A stretch of DNA of 64,000 nt from JAUWKC01 sp035529895 (GCA_035529895.1 DATKVV010000080.1:31783-95782); one strand, 5' to 3'. Counted from the first letter of the stretch, positions 34,249 through 44,233 are shown. Numbers and translations are program-made. The notes: generated by a model from the sequence alone, not told the origin.

Positions 34249-35598
34249 ATGTATAAGGTTATTCTGTCATTTCGTTACCTGTTCAAAAGGCGCATAAGTT
34301 ATCTGGCGTTCTTGTCGGTGGCGCTTTGCGTCTTTATTGTTGTTGTGGTGATGACCGTGATGAGGGGGCTGGTGACTGATTTCAGGCAGAAGAACCACAG
34401 CTTCGTGGGGGACTGTGTGGTCGGAACCGAATCACTGGTGGGCTTCGCCTACTATGAGGATTTTATGAGGCTTCTGGACGCGGAAGGATTTGTTGAGGGC
34501 GTCTCACCTGTCATCAAGAGCTACGCACTGGTAACTTTTGGCGACTCAGAGCGAAGTGCCGGTGTTGAAATTATGGGCATTGAACCGGCCAAGCACAACA
34601 GGGCTACCGGTTTTGGCAGCACGCTGTATTACCACAAAGGAAATCCTGCAAAGGCATTTGAGCCGGGTCGTGATGCGAATCTGCCGGGTTTTGTGGCGGG
34701 GATTGACGTGTGGCTGCAGCGTGATGCTGACGGCCGATATACCCATGAAGCGGCTCCAGCCCAGACAGCTCGTACCGTCAGTTGCTTTCCACTTACGGCC
34801 AAGGGCGCGTTGGCCAAGGCCGGAGCGGGGGTCGTCAATACGAAAACTTTCTACTATAGCGACACTTCCCAGAGCGGTCTGGCACGGGTGGACAGTTCAA
34901 CGCTTTACCTGCCTTTTGACCAGGCACAACTGCTTTGCGGGATGGCCGGACCTGACAAAAGGGCCTCCTGGCTCTGCGTAAAATTCAAGCCGAATATCAA
35001 GCTTGAGGCCGGATGTGAAAAAGTCGCATCGCTGTGGAGAAAGTTCGCGGAAGAAAGACGCGGCCGGGAGCTGTCAAATCTGCTGGAAACGGTGACCGTG
35101 CAAAGCTGGAAAGACAACAGGCGCGAATTTATTGCGGCAATGGAAAAGGAACAAACAATGATGATAGTGTTGTTTGCTCTTGTGGGGGTCACCACGGTTT
35201 TCATTATTTTCGTTGTCTTTTATATGATTGTAAGTCACAAGAGCAAGGACATCGGCATATTGAAAAGCGTGGGCGTTTCGAACGCCGGTGTAATCGGACT
35301 GTATTTGGGATTTTCGTTCCTGGTCGGTATTCTCGGCTCTTTTGTCGGGGTTCTGGGGGGATGGGTGTTCTTGCTTAAGATAAATGGCATAGAAGACTGG
35401 CTTTTTGAGCATTTTGAGTTTCAGTTGTGGGACAGGACGATTTATGCCATAGGGGATATTCCCAACCAAATGGATTTGGGGGTTTTGGGGATAATTGTCG
35501 TTTCGGCGGTAATTGCGTGCCTGGCCGGCGCGTTTGTTCCGAGCCGGCAGGCGGCAAGATTAAGGCCGGTGGAGGCCTTGCAGGTGAGCCAGTTATGA
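34249..35598 (+). CDS. LolC/E-type ABC transporter permease, second copy
   Basis: 449 residues, same architecture as its upstream neighbour and 10 bases after it. N-terminal SFRYLFKRRISYLAFLSVAL is the LolC/E start motif. A periplasmic domain follows, then FtsX-type helices with VVFYMIVSHKSKDIGILKSVG as coupling segment. It ends with the typical FVPSRQAARLRPVEALQ. Stop overlaps the ATPase start in an ATGA. Together the pair suggests a heterodimeric LolCE-type permease. Confidence 0.9.
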   Translation: MYKVILSFRYLFKRRISYLAFLSVALCVFIVVVVMTVMRGLVTDFRQKNHSFVGDCVVGTESLVGFAYYEDFMRLLDAEGFVEGVSPVIKSYALVTFGDSERSAGVEIMGIEPAKHNRATGFGSTLYYHKGNPAKAFEPGRDANLPGFVAGIDVWLQRDADGRYTHEAAPAQTARTVSCFPLTAKGALAKAGAGVVNTKTFYYSDTSQSGLARVDSSTLYLPFDQAQLLCGMAGPDKRASWLCVKFKPNIKLEAGCEKVASLWRKFAEERRGRELSNLLETVTVQSWKDNRREFIAAMEKEQTMMIVLFALVGVTTVFIIFVVFYMIVSHKSKDIGILKSVGVSNAGVIGLYLGFSFLVGILGSFVGVLGGWVFLLKINGIEDWLFEHFEFQLWDRTIYAIGDIPNQMDLGVLGIIVVSAVIACLAGAFVPSRQAARLRPVEALQVSQL

Positions 35599-36293
35599 GC
35601 AAGAACGATTATATATTGAAGGCTGAAGGGGTCTATAAATCTTACAGGCTGGGCGCTGCAGAGGTCAAGGTGCTCAAAGGCGTGGATCTGGCCGTAAAGC
35701 ACGGCGAATTCCTGGCAATCGTCGGGGCGTCCGGCAGCGGAAAAAGTACGCTTTTGCACATTTTGGGTGCGTTGGATGGACCGGACAAAGGCATTGTAAG
35801 GGTTGAGGGACGGGATTTGAGCAGGCTTCGTGCAAGGCAGTTGAATGAATTTCGCAACAAAAAGGTTGGGTTTGTATTTCAGTTTTATCATTTATTGGAC
35901 GAATTAAATGTACTGGAAAATGTTTTTCTGCCGGCGATGGCCTCGCGGAGTATATTGGGCTGGCTTATGAGCCGGCGGCGGGCAAAAAAGCGGGCCGAGG
36001 AATTGCTGGTAAGACTTGGTTTGGGGGAAAGGGCCCGGCATAAACCGTATCAGTTGTCCGGTGGGGAGAGGCAGAGGGTGGCTATCGGGAGGGCTTTGAT
36101 GAATGAGCCGAAGCTGCTTTTGGTGGATGAGCCGACAGGAAATCTTGACTCGGCGACGGGAGATGGTATCTTAAGCATCTTTGAAGAATTGAATAGAGCC
36201 GGTCAAACGGTTGTGATGGTTACCCATGACCAGAGAATCGCTCAAAGGGCCGGGCGGATAATAACCCTGGCCGACGGTAAAATAGCGCATTAG
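35595..36293 (+). CDS. lolD: LolD-type ABC transporter ATPase
   Basis: About 232 residues from ATG 35595, overlapping the permease stop by four bases. Walker A GASGSGKST, Q-loop FVFQFYHLLDELNVLENV, signature LSGGERQRVAIGRAL, Walker B LLLVDEPTGNLDS and H-loop VTHDQRIA are all present. The Q-loop text and the 'EPTGNLDS' wording are those of the LolD/MacB/FtsE group. It powers the two permeases upstream. Confidence 0.95.
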   Translation: MSKNDYILKAEGVYKSYRLGAAEVKVLKGVDLAVKHGEFLAIVGASGSGKSTLLHILGALDGPDKGIVRVEGRDLSRLRARQLNEFRNKKVGFVFQFYHLLDELNVLENVFLPAMASRSILGWLMSRRRAKKRAEELLVRLGLGERARHKPYQLSGGERQRVAIGRALMNEPKLLLVDEPTGNLDSATGDGILSIFEELNRAGQTVVMVTHDQRIAQRAGRIITLADGKIAH

Positions 36294-36347
36294 GACATAA
36301 GTACATAATCACATAATCATTCAACCCGAGTGGTGGCTGGAGATTGT

Positions 36348-37214
36348 ATGGCACTAAAGATATGGCTTGATGACAAGCTTGTGGATGAGGCGGATGCGCA
36401 TATATCGGTTTTTGACCACGGCCTGCTTTACGGCGACGGGGTTTTTGAGGGCATTCGTGTTTACAACGGCAGAGTATTCGAGTTGAAGGCCCACATTGAG
36501 CGGCTTTTCAATTCGGCCAAGGTAATCAGGCTTGATATGCCTATGAGCCGGAGCGCACTTGTCAAAGCGGTGGAAAAGACGGTGGAAGCAAACGGGGTGG
36601 TCGACGGGTATATTCGGCTGGTGGTAACCCGCGGCGTGGGAACGTTGGGACTGAATCCGTTTGTGTGCGAGGAATCGAGACTGTTCATCATTGCGGATAA
36701 TATTCAGCTTTATCCGGAGGAGCTTTACGAAAAGGGGATGAAGGTAATCAGCGCGACGACGGTTCGAAACCATCCTCTGTCGATACCGCCGCAGGTCAAG
36801 AGCCTGAACTATCTGAATAACATTCTGGCCAAGATCGAGGCGCTGGACAGCAATGTGCCCGAGGCGATTATGTATAACCACGAAGGTTACGTTGCCGAAG
36901 CCACCGGCGACAACGTTTTTATCGTGCGGGGGGGTGTGATTTATACGCCGCCGGTTGAGGCCGGCGCTCTGGAAGGGATAACGCGAGGGATTGTTATCAG
37001 GCTGGCGGGGGAGGAAAACCTTGAGGTGGTTGAGAAGAATTTGACAAGATTTGATTTGTATATCTGCGATGAGTTTTTCCTGACCGGCACGGCCGCCGAG
37101 GTCATCGGCATTGTAGACATTGACGGCAGGGTTATCGGTGACGGTCAGCCCGGCCCGGTCACGAAACTTCTTAGGAAGAAGTTCTACAAGTACGCTCACG
37201 GAAAGGAGATTTAG
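36348..37214 (+). CDS. ilvE: Branched-chain amino acid aminotransferase
   Basis: About 288 residues from ATG 36348 (CTGGAG at 36337-36342); the in-frame 36330 start lacks a ribosome site. Fold-type IV PLP enzyme: YGDGVFEGIRVYNG, the PLP-lysine segment VKSLNYLNNILAKIEA, EATGDNVFIV, and LTGTAAEVIGI are IlvE signatures. It exchanges amino groups between leucine, isoleucine or valine and 2-oxoglutarate. The leu cluster at 58.7 kb supplies its leucine precursor. D-amino-acid transaminase is the closest alternative, less likely. Confidence 0.94.
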   Translation: MALKIWLDDKLVDEADAHISVFDHGLLYGDGVFEGIRVYNGRVFELKAHIERLFNSAKVIRLDMPMSRSALVKAVEKTVEANGVVDGYIRLVVTRGVGTLGLNPFVCEESRLFIIADNIQLYPEELYEKGMKVISATTVRNHPLSIPPQVKSLNYLNNILAKIEALDSNVPEAIMYNHEGYVAEATGDNVFIVRGGVIYTPPVEAGALEGITRGIVIRLAGEENLEVVEKNLTRFDLYICDEFFLTGTAAEVIGIVDIDGRVIGDGQPGPVTKLLRKKFYKYAHGKEI

Positions 37215-37319
37215 CGGAAAGCGCATAGATGCCGTGGAGGCGCTGAAGCCTTATTCCCGAAAGAGAGCAGCAATGGAATAAAAGGAAGCGAGGCACTATA
37301 CGCTGAACGCTGTTGCTTT

Positions 37320-38324
37320 ATGCGGTTACGGGCGAGTGACATATCCGGAAACTCTACGCTAAACAAGGTTCCTCCTTTCAGGCTTATCGATGACGAACTG
37401 GGCCGAGTGAGAGAACTGATTAACGGGCAGTTGGGCGGCGGCGACAAAACAGACGTCAGTCGGTTGCTCGGAGACTTTAACAGCTCCAGCGGCAAGATGC
37501 TTCGGCCCGGCCTGGTTTTGCTTGCCGGCGCCGCTTGTGGTAAGATCACCGATAAGCACATCGGTGTTGCGGCGATTGCCGAGGTAATCCACAATGCAAC
37601 GCTGCTGCACGATGACGTCATAGACGACGGGCAGAAACGGAGAGGCCGGCCCACGGTGAATAGCTTGTGGGGCAACGAGCGCGCCGTTCTTCTGGGGGAC
37701 TTCCTGCTCAGCAGAGTTTTTCAGATGTGTGCCGATTTGGAGCCGGAAATTATCAGGGCAATTGCGGCCGCGACTGTTCGAATTTGCGAAGGCGAATTGA
37801 GGCAGACAATTCAGGGACGGAACCGGCAGTTGAGCGAGTCGGAGTATATTGACATAATCACCGACAAGAGTGCGGCTCTTTTTAGCTGTTGTTGTTATCT
37901 TGGCGGTCTCTTGGCCGGCGCCGGGGAAAAACGCGCCCGATGCCTCGCCGATTTTGGGCTGAATCTGGGCATTGCATTTCAAATCACCGATGATTTGCTC
38001 GACATAATCGGCGATGAAGGCAAAACGGGTAAAACGCTTGGAAGCGACGTCGATAAAAACAAGTTGACGCTGGCACTGATACATCTTCTGCGAGTGATGG
38101 AGGCAAATGACAAGAGCGTCCTTAAGGTTAAGTTGGATGCCGCCGGGGAAAGTAAGGAGGCTCTGGCGGAGATGCTGAGGGGCTATGGCAGTTTGGAATA
38201 TGCGCACAGCCGGGCGGAGGAATTTGTTATAAAAGCGATTGCGGGACTGGCGGAGCTGGAAGAAAGCGATGCCAAAGACGCTTTGATTGAGACAGCCGGA
38301 TATATTGGGCGGCGCGGCCGTTAG
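37320..38324 (+). CDS. Trans-polyprenyl diphosphate synthase
   Basis: 334 residues, class of octaprenyl/heptaprenyl synthases. First Asp-rich motif in LLHDDVIDDGQKRRGRPT (DDxxD), second in FQITDDLLDIIGDEGKTGK, with KMLRPGLVLLAG for the substrate. It condenses isopentenyl diphosphate onto allylic primers for quinones or lipid carriers. Product length cannot be read from sequence with confidence. Start 37320 ATG; MLRP-lacking upstream sequence is non-coding. Last gene before a strong terminator. Confidence 0.93.
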   Translation: MRLRASDISGNSTLNKVPPFRLIDDELGRVRELINGQLGGGDKTDVSRLLGDFNSSSGKMLRPGLVLLAGAACGKITDKHIGVAAIAEVIHNATLLHDDVIDDGQKRRGRPTVNSLWGNERAVLLGDFLLSRVFQMCADLEPEIIRAIAAATVRICEGELRQTIQGRNRQLSESEYIDIITDKSAALFSCCCYLGGLLAGAGEKRARCLADFGLNLGIAFQITDDLLDIIGDEGKTGKTLGSDVDKNKLTLALIHLLRVMEANDKSVLKVKLDAAGESKEALAEMLRGYGSLEYAHSRAEEFVIKAIAGLAELEESDAKDALIETAGYIGRRGR

Positions 38325-38366
38325 ATACTTGCAGTCTGCGGGTTGTTGCGCAGCGGGTCAAATAAG

Positions 38367-38395
38367 AAGGCCGGTTTCCAGGAAACCGGCCTTTT
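38367..38395. terminator. Bidirectional intrinsic terminator
   Basis: Perfect 13-pair palindrome: AAGGCCGGTTTCC at 38367-38379, one centre base, GGAAACCGGCCTT at 38381-38393, then TTTT overlapping 38392-38395. On the minus strand the arm's A-run gives TT followed by CTTATT, so it can serve both the polyprenyl synthase (+) and the barrel gene (-). Confidence 0.9.
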
Positions 38396-38423
38396 ATGCT
38401 CACGGGGAAATTGTCCCGCTGTT

Positions 38424-39257
38424 TTAGAATTTGTACTTAAAGCCCAGGGTTAGCCATGTTTCATCCTTGTCATCGTTAACAGAGCTATCCATTGTTACCT
38501 GATAAAAAAGCCCCGGGGTGAAAACAAAGTTCTTGCTGAGCTCGAAGTCTGTTGAAACGCCCAAGACAGCGTTTGACCAATCATGGTCTGCCGGTCCTCG
38601 AGCACCGCCACCATCAGGGGCGACACCGTCGTTGTAGACCAGCTCCGAATGCAAATTCAGGACCTGTTCCGGCGTTTCGGGCAAGAAGCCGGGGACTGTT
38701 AACGGATAGTCAAGCATGAAGATATGTGCCCAGCCCGATGCGGTTCCGCCTGAGGGAGATCTGCTTCCCACTATCGTACCACTGTTTGACGGCCAGAGTT
38801 TAACCAGACAGTAGGTGGGAACCAGACCTTTTACAGGTAAAATATTCGGCCATGAGAAGACCATATGAAATTCCTGAAGGTCGATACTGCTCCTGGTGTG
38901 ACTGCTGTTATCCGGATAGTTATAGTACCTGTAACCAATCATATAGTTGGTGGCATAGGTTTCATCTTTACATACAGCATTCCGGTAAAAAATAGTGTAG
39001 TCCCAGCGTTCACTGTTTTCGAATCCGGACGAGTTGGCCCTGTGCATCGCAATGTCGACGCCGAAGCCTGTCCCGTAGAGGTCCAGATTAAGGCTCGGTT
39101 GAATTGCGCTCTTGTCTGCGTAAACGTCGAAGCCGCGCCAGATGTACTTACTCTGCCATGTCAAGTCAATGTAGCCATGCAGTTCCCCTTCCTGGGCCTG
39201 AGCGAAACCCACAGCACTCAGCAAGACCACGGTTGTAAATAGAATTCCCTTTTTCAT
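38424..39257 (-). CDS. Outer-membrane beta-barrel protein (TorF/TIGR02001-like)
   Basis: About 277 residues. Start 39257 follows AAGGAG by six bases; two further in-frame ATGs lie upstream. Signal peptide MKKGILFTTVVLLSAVGFAQAQ. The mature start HGYIDLTWQSKYIWRGFDVY is very like putative porins of the TorF type, and the rest alternates hydrophobic and polar residues, ending in TLGFKYKF, a C-terminal aromatic typical of outer-membrane barrels. The cargo is unknown. Monocistronic, facing the terminator at its 3' end. Confidence 0.75.
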   Translation of the reverse strand: MKKGILFTTVVLLSAVGFAQAQEGELHGYIDLTWQSKYIWRGFDVYADKSAIQPSLNLDLYGTGFGVDIAMHRANSSGFENSERWDYTIFYRNAVCKDETYATNYMIGYRYYNYPDNSSHTRSSIDLQEFHMVFSWPNILPVKGLVPTYCLVKLWPSNSGTIVGSRSPSGGTASGWAHIFMLDYPLTVPGFLPETPEQVLNLHSELVYNDGVAPDGGGARGPADHDWSNAVLGVSTDFELSKNFVFTPGLFYQVTMDSSVNDDKDETWLTLGFKYKF

Positions 39258-39488
39258 ACTCATCTCCTTAAACAACGTTTACCTTATTTTTCCTAACGCT
39301 TTTATCTGGAATAAGTTAGCAGTATCCTGCCAACGGTCTTAGAAGTTTATCGGTATATACCTGTAAGTCAAATAAAATTTTTTGTTTTTTCTTTCGGCCG
39401 TCCGAGGAAAATCAGAGGCGAGCCTGTTTTTATCGGGCCTTTACGCAATAACCATTCTCTAAACTATAAGCCTCGCGCCCGGCGCAGA

Positions 39489-40877
39489 TTACCATTTCCC
39501 GGTTTTCCTCGCTTCCGCTTTGGGCAGATTCTTTAACGGCACGGTATACTTTTCCAGGTCTGCGTCGGGAAGTTCGTAATCGGTAAGCTTTCCCGAGAGG
39601 TAGGCGTCGTAGCCCGTAAGGTCCATAAGGCCGTGCCCGCTATAGTTAAGCAGTATCACCTTCTCTTTGCCTTCTTCTGTGGCTTTTATCGCTTCATCAA
39701 TGACGGCAGCGACTGCGTGGCTGGTCTCAGGAGCACAAATAGCTCCTTCGGTCTGGGCCCAGAGCATTGCAGATTCATAACATTTTAACTGGTGATATGC
39801 CTTTGGTTCGAGAAGACCTTCGACAATAGCCTGGCAAACCAGAGGCGCCATACCATGATATCGCAAGCCGCCGGCATGGATTGGAGGCGGAATAAAGGCG
39901 TGGCCAAGCGTGTACATTGCCAGCAGGGGCGTTGTGCAGGCGGTATCTCCGAAGTCGTAGGCGAAGGGCGCCCGTGTCATGGTGGGACAGGCCGTCGGTT
40001 CGATAGGCATGATTTTTATGTCGGCGCCGTTGACTTTGTCGGCCACGAAGGGGAAGGACAGGCCGGCAAAATTGCTTCCGCCTCCCGCGCAGCCAATGAC
40101 GATATCAGGCAGCTTCTCGCCTGCAAGCTGCAACTGCTTCTTGGCCTCAAGCCCGATTATGGTCTGATGAAGCAGCACGTGATTCAACACGCTTCCCAAT
40201 GAGTAACGTGTTTTGCCCGACGGGTCTGTTACCGCTGCCTCGATAGCCTCGCTGATGGCGATTCCGAGGCTGCCTGGCGTATCGGGCATTTCCTGCAGTA
40301 TTTTACGGCCCGCGTTGGTTTCATTGCTTGGGCTTGCGACGCAATTGGCGCCCCAAACCTGCATCATAATCTTGCGAAACGGTTTCTGGTCGAAACTGAT
40401 TCTGACCATGAAAACTTTACATTCGAGGCCCAGCAGCTTACAGCCGAAAGCCAGGGCGCTGCCCCACTGGCCGGCGCCGGTCTCAGTTGTCAGTCTTTTA
40501 ATCCCGAACTGCTTGTTATACCAGGCCTGAGCGACAGAAGTATTGGGCTTGTGGCTTCCCGGAGGGCTCAAACTTTCATCTTTGTAGTAGATGCGGGCCG
40601 GCGTTTTCAGATGCTTCTCAAGATAAACCGCTCTTTTCAAAGGCGTGGGCCTCCACCGGTATAAAATCCCCAGGACCTCCTCCGGGATGTTAATCCAGCG
40701 GTCCTGGCTGACTTCCTGCTCTATCAGATTCATCGGGAATACCGGCGCGAGCATATCGGGCGAGATAGGTTTTCCATCGGGTCCGAGCGGCGGAAGCAGC
40801 GGCGTGGGCAAATCGGCTGCCAGGTTGTACCACTGTCGCGGCATGTCACTTTCTTTTAGCTGTACCTTTATTTCCAT
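39489..40877 (-). CDS. trpB: Tryptophan synthase beta-like, TrpB2 type
   Basis: 462 residues, longer than TrpB1 (~400), as in TrpB2. Fold-type II PLP enzyme: PLP lysine in SPPGSHKPNTSVAQAWY, TGAGQWGSALAFG, and phosphate-binding GCAGGGSNFAG. Opening residues WYNLAADLPTPLLPPL and RPTPLKRAVYLEK fit TrpB2. TrpB2 uses indole plus serine and may act alone; no trpA is adjacent. Start 40877 is followed upstream by AGGAGA-type sequence on the minus strand (GGAGAAG). Confidence 0.94.
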   Translation of the reverse strand: MEIKVQLKESDMPRQWYNLAADLPTPLLPPLGPDGKPISPDMLAPVFPMNLIEQEVSQDRWINIPEEVLGILYRWRPTPLKRAVYLEKHLKTPARIYYKDESLSPPGSHKPNTSVAQAWYNKQFGIKRLTTETGAGQWGSALAFGCKLLGLECKVFMVRISFDQKPFRKIMMQVWGANCVASPSNETNAGRKILQEMPDTPGSLGIAISEAIEAAVTDPSGKTRYSLGSVLNHVLLHQTIIGLEAKKQLQLAGEKLPDIVIGCAGGGSNFAGLSFPFVADKVNGADIKIMPIEPTACPTMTRAPFAYDFGDTACTTPLLAMYTLGHAFIPPPIHAGGLRYHGMAPLVCQAIVEGLLEPKAYHQLKCYESAMLWAQTEGAICAPETSHAVAAVIDEAIKATEEGKEKVILLNYSGHGLMDLTGYDAYLSGKLTDYELPDADLEKYTVPLKNLPKAEARKTGKW

Positions 40878-41097
40878 AATTCTTCTCCAACTTAATCAAG
40901 TTTTCTAAAGTTAAACTGGCGTATGAAAATGCAACTTGTAAAGCGTCCGAGCCTGCGTGTCAAGCAAAATGACTCGAAATATTTTCATAAACGGCCTTTC
41001 TTATGGTTCGCAAGCCTCACTTGGGGCATTGGTATTGGCGCACGAGGGTTCAAGAATAAGGTTTGGGCCGGATTGGTTGTAGCATATAATATGCCTT

Positions 41098-42480
41098 ATG
41101 CACAGGAATACGGGTGATACGACGCTGTTTGGCGGGTCTGAGAAAGCCAATATTGCCTCGGCGGCACCGCTGGCGGTTCGGATGAGGCCTGGAAAGCTCG
41201 AAGAGTTCGTCGGCCAAAGGCATTTTATCGGGCCTGACAAGCTGCTTACAAGGATGCTTGAGGCCGACAAGCTGAGCAGTCTCATATTCTACGGCCCGCC
41301 CGGAGTTGGCAAGACATCGCTGGCAACAGTGATTGCCAACCACACAAAGGCCCAATTCCACTATTTGAGGGCCCCTGCTGCCACCGTCAAGGACATACGC
41401 GAGGTAATCGCCGCTGCCAGAGACAGGCTGGCTGTCAGCCGGCAAAGAACCGTGCTTTTTATCGATGAAATCCACCGTTTCAGCCGGGCACAGCAGGATG
41501 TTCTGCTGGATGATGTTGAGGAGGGCGTCCTGATTCTTATAGGCGCGACCACGGAAAATCCGTTTTTTTCGGTTAATTCGCCGCTGATTTCCCGCAGCAC
41601 GGTTTTCTATTTTGAGCCGCTCAGTGAAGACGACATTCTGCAGTTGCTCAGGGCGGCTGTTCGTGATTCCGAACGCGGGCTGGGTCAATTTGACATAAAG
41701 GCGGACGAAAATGCGCTGAAATTCCTGGCTGTGATGTGCGAGGGGGATGCCCGAAGGGCCCTTACGGCACTCGAGGTGGGGGTACTATCGCAGGCGGCGC
41801 GTGAGGGTGGAAAAGAAATAAAATTTAATTTGGCAGTTGCCAAAGAGTCGATACAACAAAAAGCGATAGAATATGACGGTACGGGCGATACGCACTACGA
41901 CCTTGCGAGTGCTTTACAGAAGAGTATGCGCGGCTCCGACCCGGATGCTACGGTGTACTGGCTTGCCCGGATGATAGCGGGCGGCGAGGATGTTCGCTTT
42001 ATTGCCAGGCGAATCGCAGTTTGCGCGGCGGAGGATGTGGGAAACGCCGACCCGATGGCGACGGTGTTGGCGGCTGCTGCCGTACAGATATCGGAGTTCG
42101 TGGGCTTGCCGGAAGCGCAGCTCGCCCTGGCGCAGGCGGCACTGTATGTGGCTTGTGCGCCAAAATCGAATGCTGCCGCTTCGGCTATATGGAAGGCGAT
42201 GGCCGACGTGAAAGAAAAGCCCACGATAGCTGTGCCGAAGCATCTGAAAGACAGCCATTATCCCGGTGCAAAAAAAGCCGGTTTTGGTGAGGATTACGTT
42301 TATCCGCACAATTTTAAGGGCGGGTTCGTGGCCCAGGAGTACCTTCCCGCGGCTATGAGGAAGAAATATTACACGCCCAGGGAAATTGGGCATGAAAAAC
42401 GGATTAGTCGCTATTTACAAAAGTTGCAAGCCTTGATACAAGATAGCAAACTGGATAATATGGGGAAGAGGGGTGGTTAG
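41098..42480 (+). CDS. rarA: Replication-associated recombination ATPase RarA
   Basis: 460 residues of the RarA/MgsA/WRNIP1 AAA+ family, acting at stalled replication forks. MRPGKLEEFVGQRHFIG is the N-terminal signature, Walker A GPPGVGKTSL, Walker B VLFIDEIHRFSRAQQD, sensor GATTENPFFSVN, and the C-terminal segment with KKAGFGEDYVYPHNFKGGFV then QEYLP. Its stop abuts the next start with no gap (42480/42481), so they are translationally coupled. Confidence 0.96.
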   Translation: MHRNTGDTTLFGGSEKANIASAAPLAVRMRPGKLEEFVGQRHFIGPDKLLTRMLEADKLSSLIFYGPPGVGKTSLATVIANHTKAQFHYLRAPAATVKDIREVIAAARDRLAVSRQRTVLFIDEIHRFSRAQQDVLLDDVEEGVLILIGATTENPFFSVNSPLISRSTVFYFEPLSEDDILQLLRAAVRDSERGLGQFDIKADENALKFLAVMCEGDARRALTALEVGVLSQAAREGGKEIKFNLAVAKESIQQKAIEYDGTGDTHYDLASALQKSMRGSDPDATVYWLARMIAGGEDVRFIARRIAVCAAEDVGNADPMATVLAAAAVQISEFVGLPEAQLALAQAALYVACAPKSNAAASAIWKAMADVKEKPTIAVPKHLKDSHYPGAKKAGFGEDYVYPHNFKGGFVAQEYLPAAMRKKYYTPREIGHEKRISRYLQKLQALIQDSKLDNMGKRGG

Positions 42481-43077
42481 ATGGATAAGATGCAATTGCG
42501 CCGGAAACTGCAGAATTGCCTGCTTGAAATGAGCAAAGAGCAGAGGAGTGAAAAAAGCAGAAGCGCCTGCCGGAATCTGGTCTCAACGCCCCAGTTTCAA
42601 AATGCATCGGCGATAATGCTGTACTTATCCCTTCCGCACGAGGTGGATACTTCTGAGGCTATACTCTGCGCCTGGCAGCTTGGCAAGACGGTGGCGGTGC
42701 CGAAGGTTTCCTGGCAGCAAAGGCGGATGATACCGGTGCAGATAACCTCTCTGGAGACAGGTGTTTCGACCAGCCCTTCAGGATTGCGGAATCCTGTAAC
42801 CGGACTGCCGATGCCGATAGAGGAGCTTGATTTGGTGGTTACCCCCGGGTTGGGATTCGATGAAAAAGGTAACAGACTTGGTCGTGGCGGGTCGTACTAC
42901 GACAGGTTTTTTAGTAACGCCGAACTTAAGGCCTTAAGGTGCGGATTTGCTTTCGCCGAGCAGCGGATTGACTCGGTGCCGGTTACAGAGCATGATGAGC
43001 CGGTTGATTTTTTGGTGACCGATAAGGAAGTAATATACTTTAGTCCCGATATAGGCCGCCGGGAGCAAGGAGAGTAA
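42481..43077 (+). CDS. 5-formyltetrahydrofolate cyclo-ligase
   Basis: 198 residues. Converts 5-formyl-THF to 5,10-methenyl-THF with ATP. Family features: a Lys/Arg-rich N terminus (LRRKLQNCLLEMSKEQRSE is split between positions 4 and 23), the strand IMLYLSLPHEVDT, and the C-terminal LVVTPGLGFDEKGNRLGRGGSYYDRF. The GRGGSYYDRF loop is the ATP/folate site. It starts directly after the rarA stop and ends one base before the L,D-transpeptidase start. Confidence 0.93.
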   Translation: MDKMQLRRKLQNCLLEMSKEQRSEKSRSACRNLVSTPQFQNASAIMLYLSLPHEVDTSEAILCAWQLGKTVAVPKVSWQQRRMIPVQITSLETGVSTSPSGLRNPVTGLPMPIEELDLVVTPGLGFDEKGNRLGRGGSYYDRFFSNAELKALRCGFAFAEQRIDSVPVTEHDEPVDFLVTDKEVIYFSPDIGRREQGE

Positions 43078-43078
43078 G

Positions 43079-44209
43079 ATGGCTCGTTATCCTTCCAGCC
43101 TGTACAGTAAGCGAAGAAACCAGACCAGAAAAAGTATATATATCATTTCCGCGGTACTGATTGCCGCTGCAGTGATTGCCTTTATTTATGGCAGCCATCC
43201 TTTCGGCAGGAACAAAGACCAGCCTGTCGATAATGAAACCGAAACGAACATAACTGATGTACAAGAGGAAAAAGGCGGGTCGCCGGCGGTAGAGGAGGAA
43301 TCAAAGCTGAAACCGGAACCTGAGCCGGCGCCGAAACCGGAAGCCAAGCCAGAGGCTAAGCCGGAGTTGAAGCCGGAGGCCAAACCGGAGGTTCCGACCG
43401 GATCGGATTCATCCACAATAACGCCGGCGTCAAATGCCCAGATGAACGCCCAGGCGGCAAAGCTTATTGATGAGGCGCTGGCGCTGCTTAATGCGAATCC
43501 TCCGGGGATTATAAAATCGCGTAACTTACTGAACGACGTACTGCCTATGCCTATGAGCGGTCAGCAGCGCGAATTTGTGAAAAAGCAGCTTTCCTGGCTT
43601 GCGGACAAGTGGTTATTCAGCAGAAGTGTTTTTCCGGAGGACATGCTTTGCGGCACTTATAAGGTCCAGCCGGGCGACCAGCTCAGGGCAGTCGGTGTGC
43701 AGTCTAAGGTGCCTTACGAAATACTGATGCGGATAAATAACATTGCCCGCCCGGAGGCTCTGCAAGCGGGCGAAGCGATAAAGGTCATCAACGGGCCGTT
43801 CAACGTCAGGGTATATCGGTCAACTTTCACGATGGATTTGTATCTTCAGGACGCCTTCGTGAGGAGTTATACCGTGGGTCTTGGCAAGCCCGGTATGGAA
43901 ACGCCGACAGGGCTTTGGCTGGTCAAACCCGGCGGCAAACTGATAAAACCCCCCTGGACAGACCCAATTACGGGCAAAACCTATCATCCCGATGCCCCTG
44001 ATTATCCTTTGGGTTCGAGATGGATAGGGCTGGAGGGTATCGAGGGAGAGGCTAAGGGCAGGACGGGTTTTGCCATCCACGGCACCAAGAAGCCCGAAGA
44101 AATCGGCACGGCGGGTTCGCAGGGATGTATTCGTATGTACAACGGGGAGGTGGAGCTGATGTATGATTTGCTGATGCCGGGCTTTTCGCACGTTCAGGTT
44201 GTGGAATAG
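43079..44209 (+). CDS. L,D-transpeptidase with LysM domain
   Basis: 376 residues. One membrane helix near 20-42 anchors it; a Pro/Lys/Glu repeat linker (KPEAKPEAKPELKPEAKPE) at about 80-105 spans the periplasm. A LysM module follows (TYKVQPGDQLRAVGVQSKVP, about 198-240), then the YkuD catalytic domain. Catalytic residues: His in GFAIHGTKKP and Cys in GSQGCIRM. It would make 3-3 cross-links in peptidoglycan or attach proteins. This argues for a peptidoglycan wall. The next gene (VWA) follows after 24 bases. Confidence 0.93.
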   Translation: MARYPSSLYSKRRNQTRKSIYIISAVLIAAAVIAFIYGSHPFGRNKDQPVDNETETNITDVQEEKGGSPAVEEESKLKPEPEPAPKPEAKPEAKPELKPEAKPEVPTGSDSSTITPASNAQMNAQAAKLIDEALALLNANPPGIIKSRNLLNDVLPMPMSGQQREFVKKQLSWLADKWLFSRSVFPEDMLCGTYKVQPGDQLRAVGVQSKVPYEILMRINNIARPEALQAGEAIKVINGPFNVRVYRSTFTMDLYLQDAFVRSYTVGLGKPGMETPTGLWLVKPGGKLIKPPWTDPITGKTYHPDAPDYPLGSRWIGLEGIEGEAKGRTGFAIHGTKKPEEIGTAGSQGCIRMYNGEVELMYDLLMPGFSHVQVVE

Positions 44210-44233
44210 GAAGTTTTCGCGGCCCATCTCGAA

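Noticed and set aside
41070..41097. tRNA-like 'GGTTCAAG' text before rarA
   Set aside because: No cloverleaf could be built around it by eye; the match is a short T-loop-like string only.
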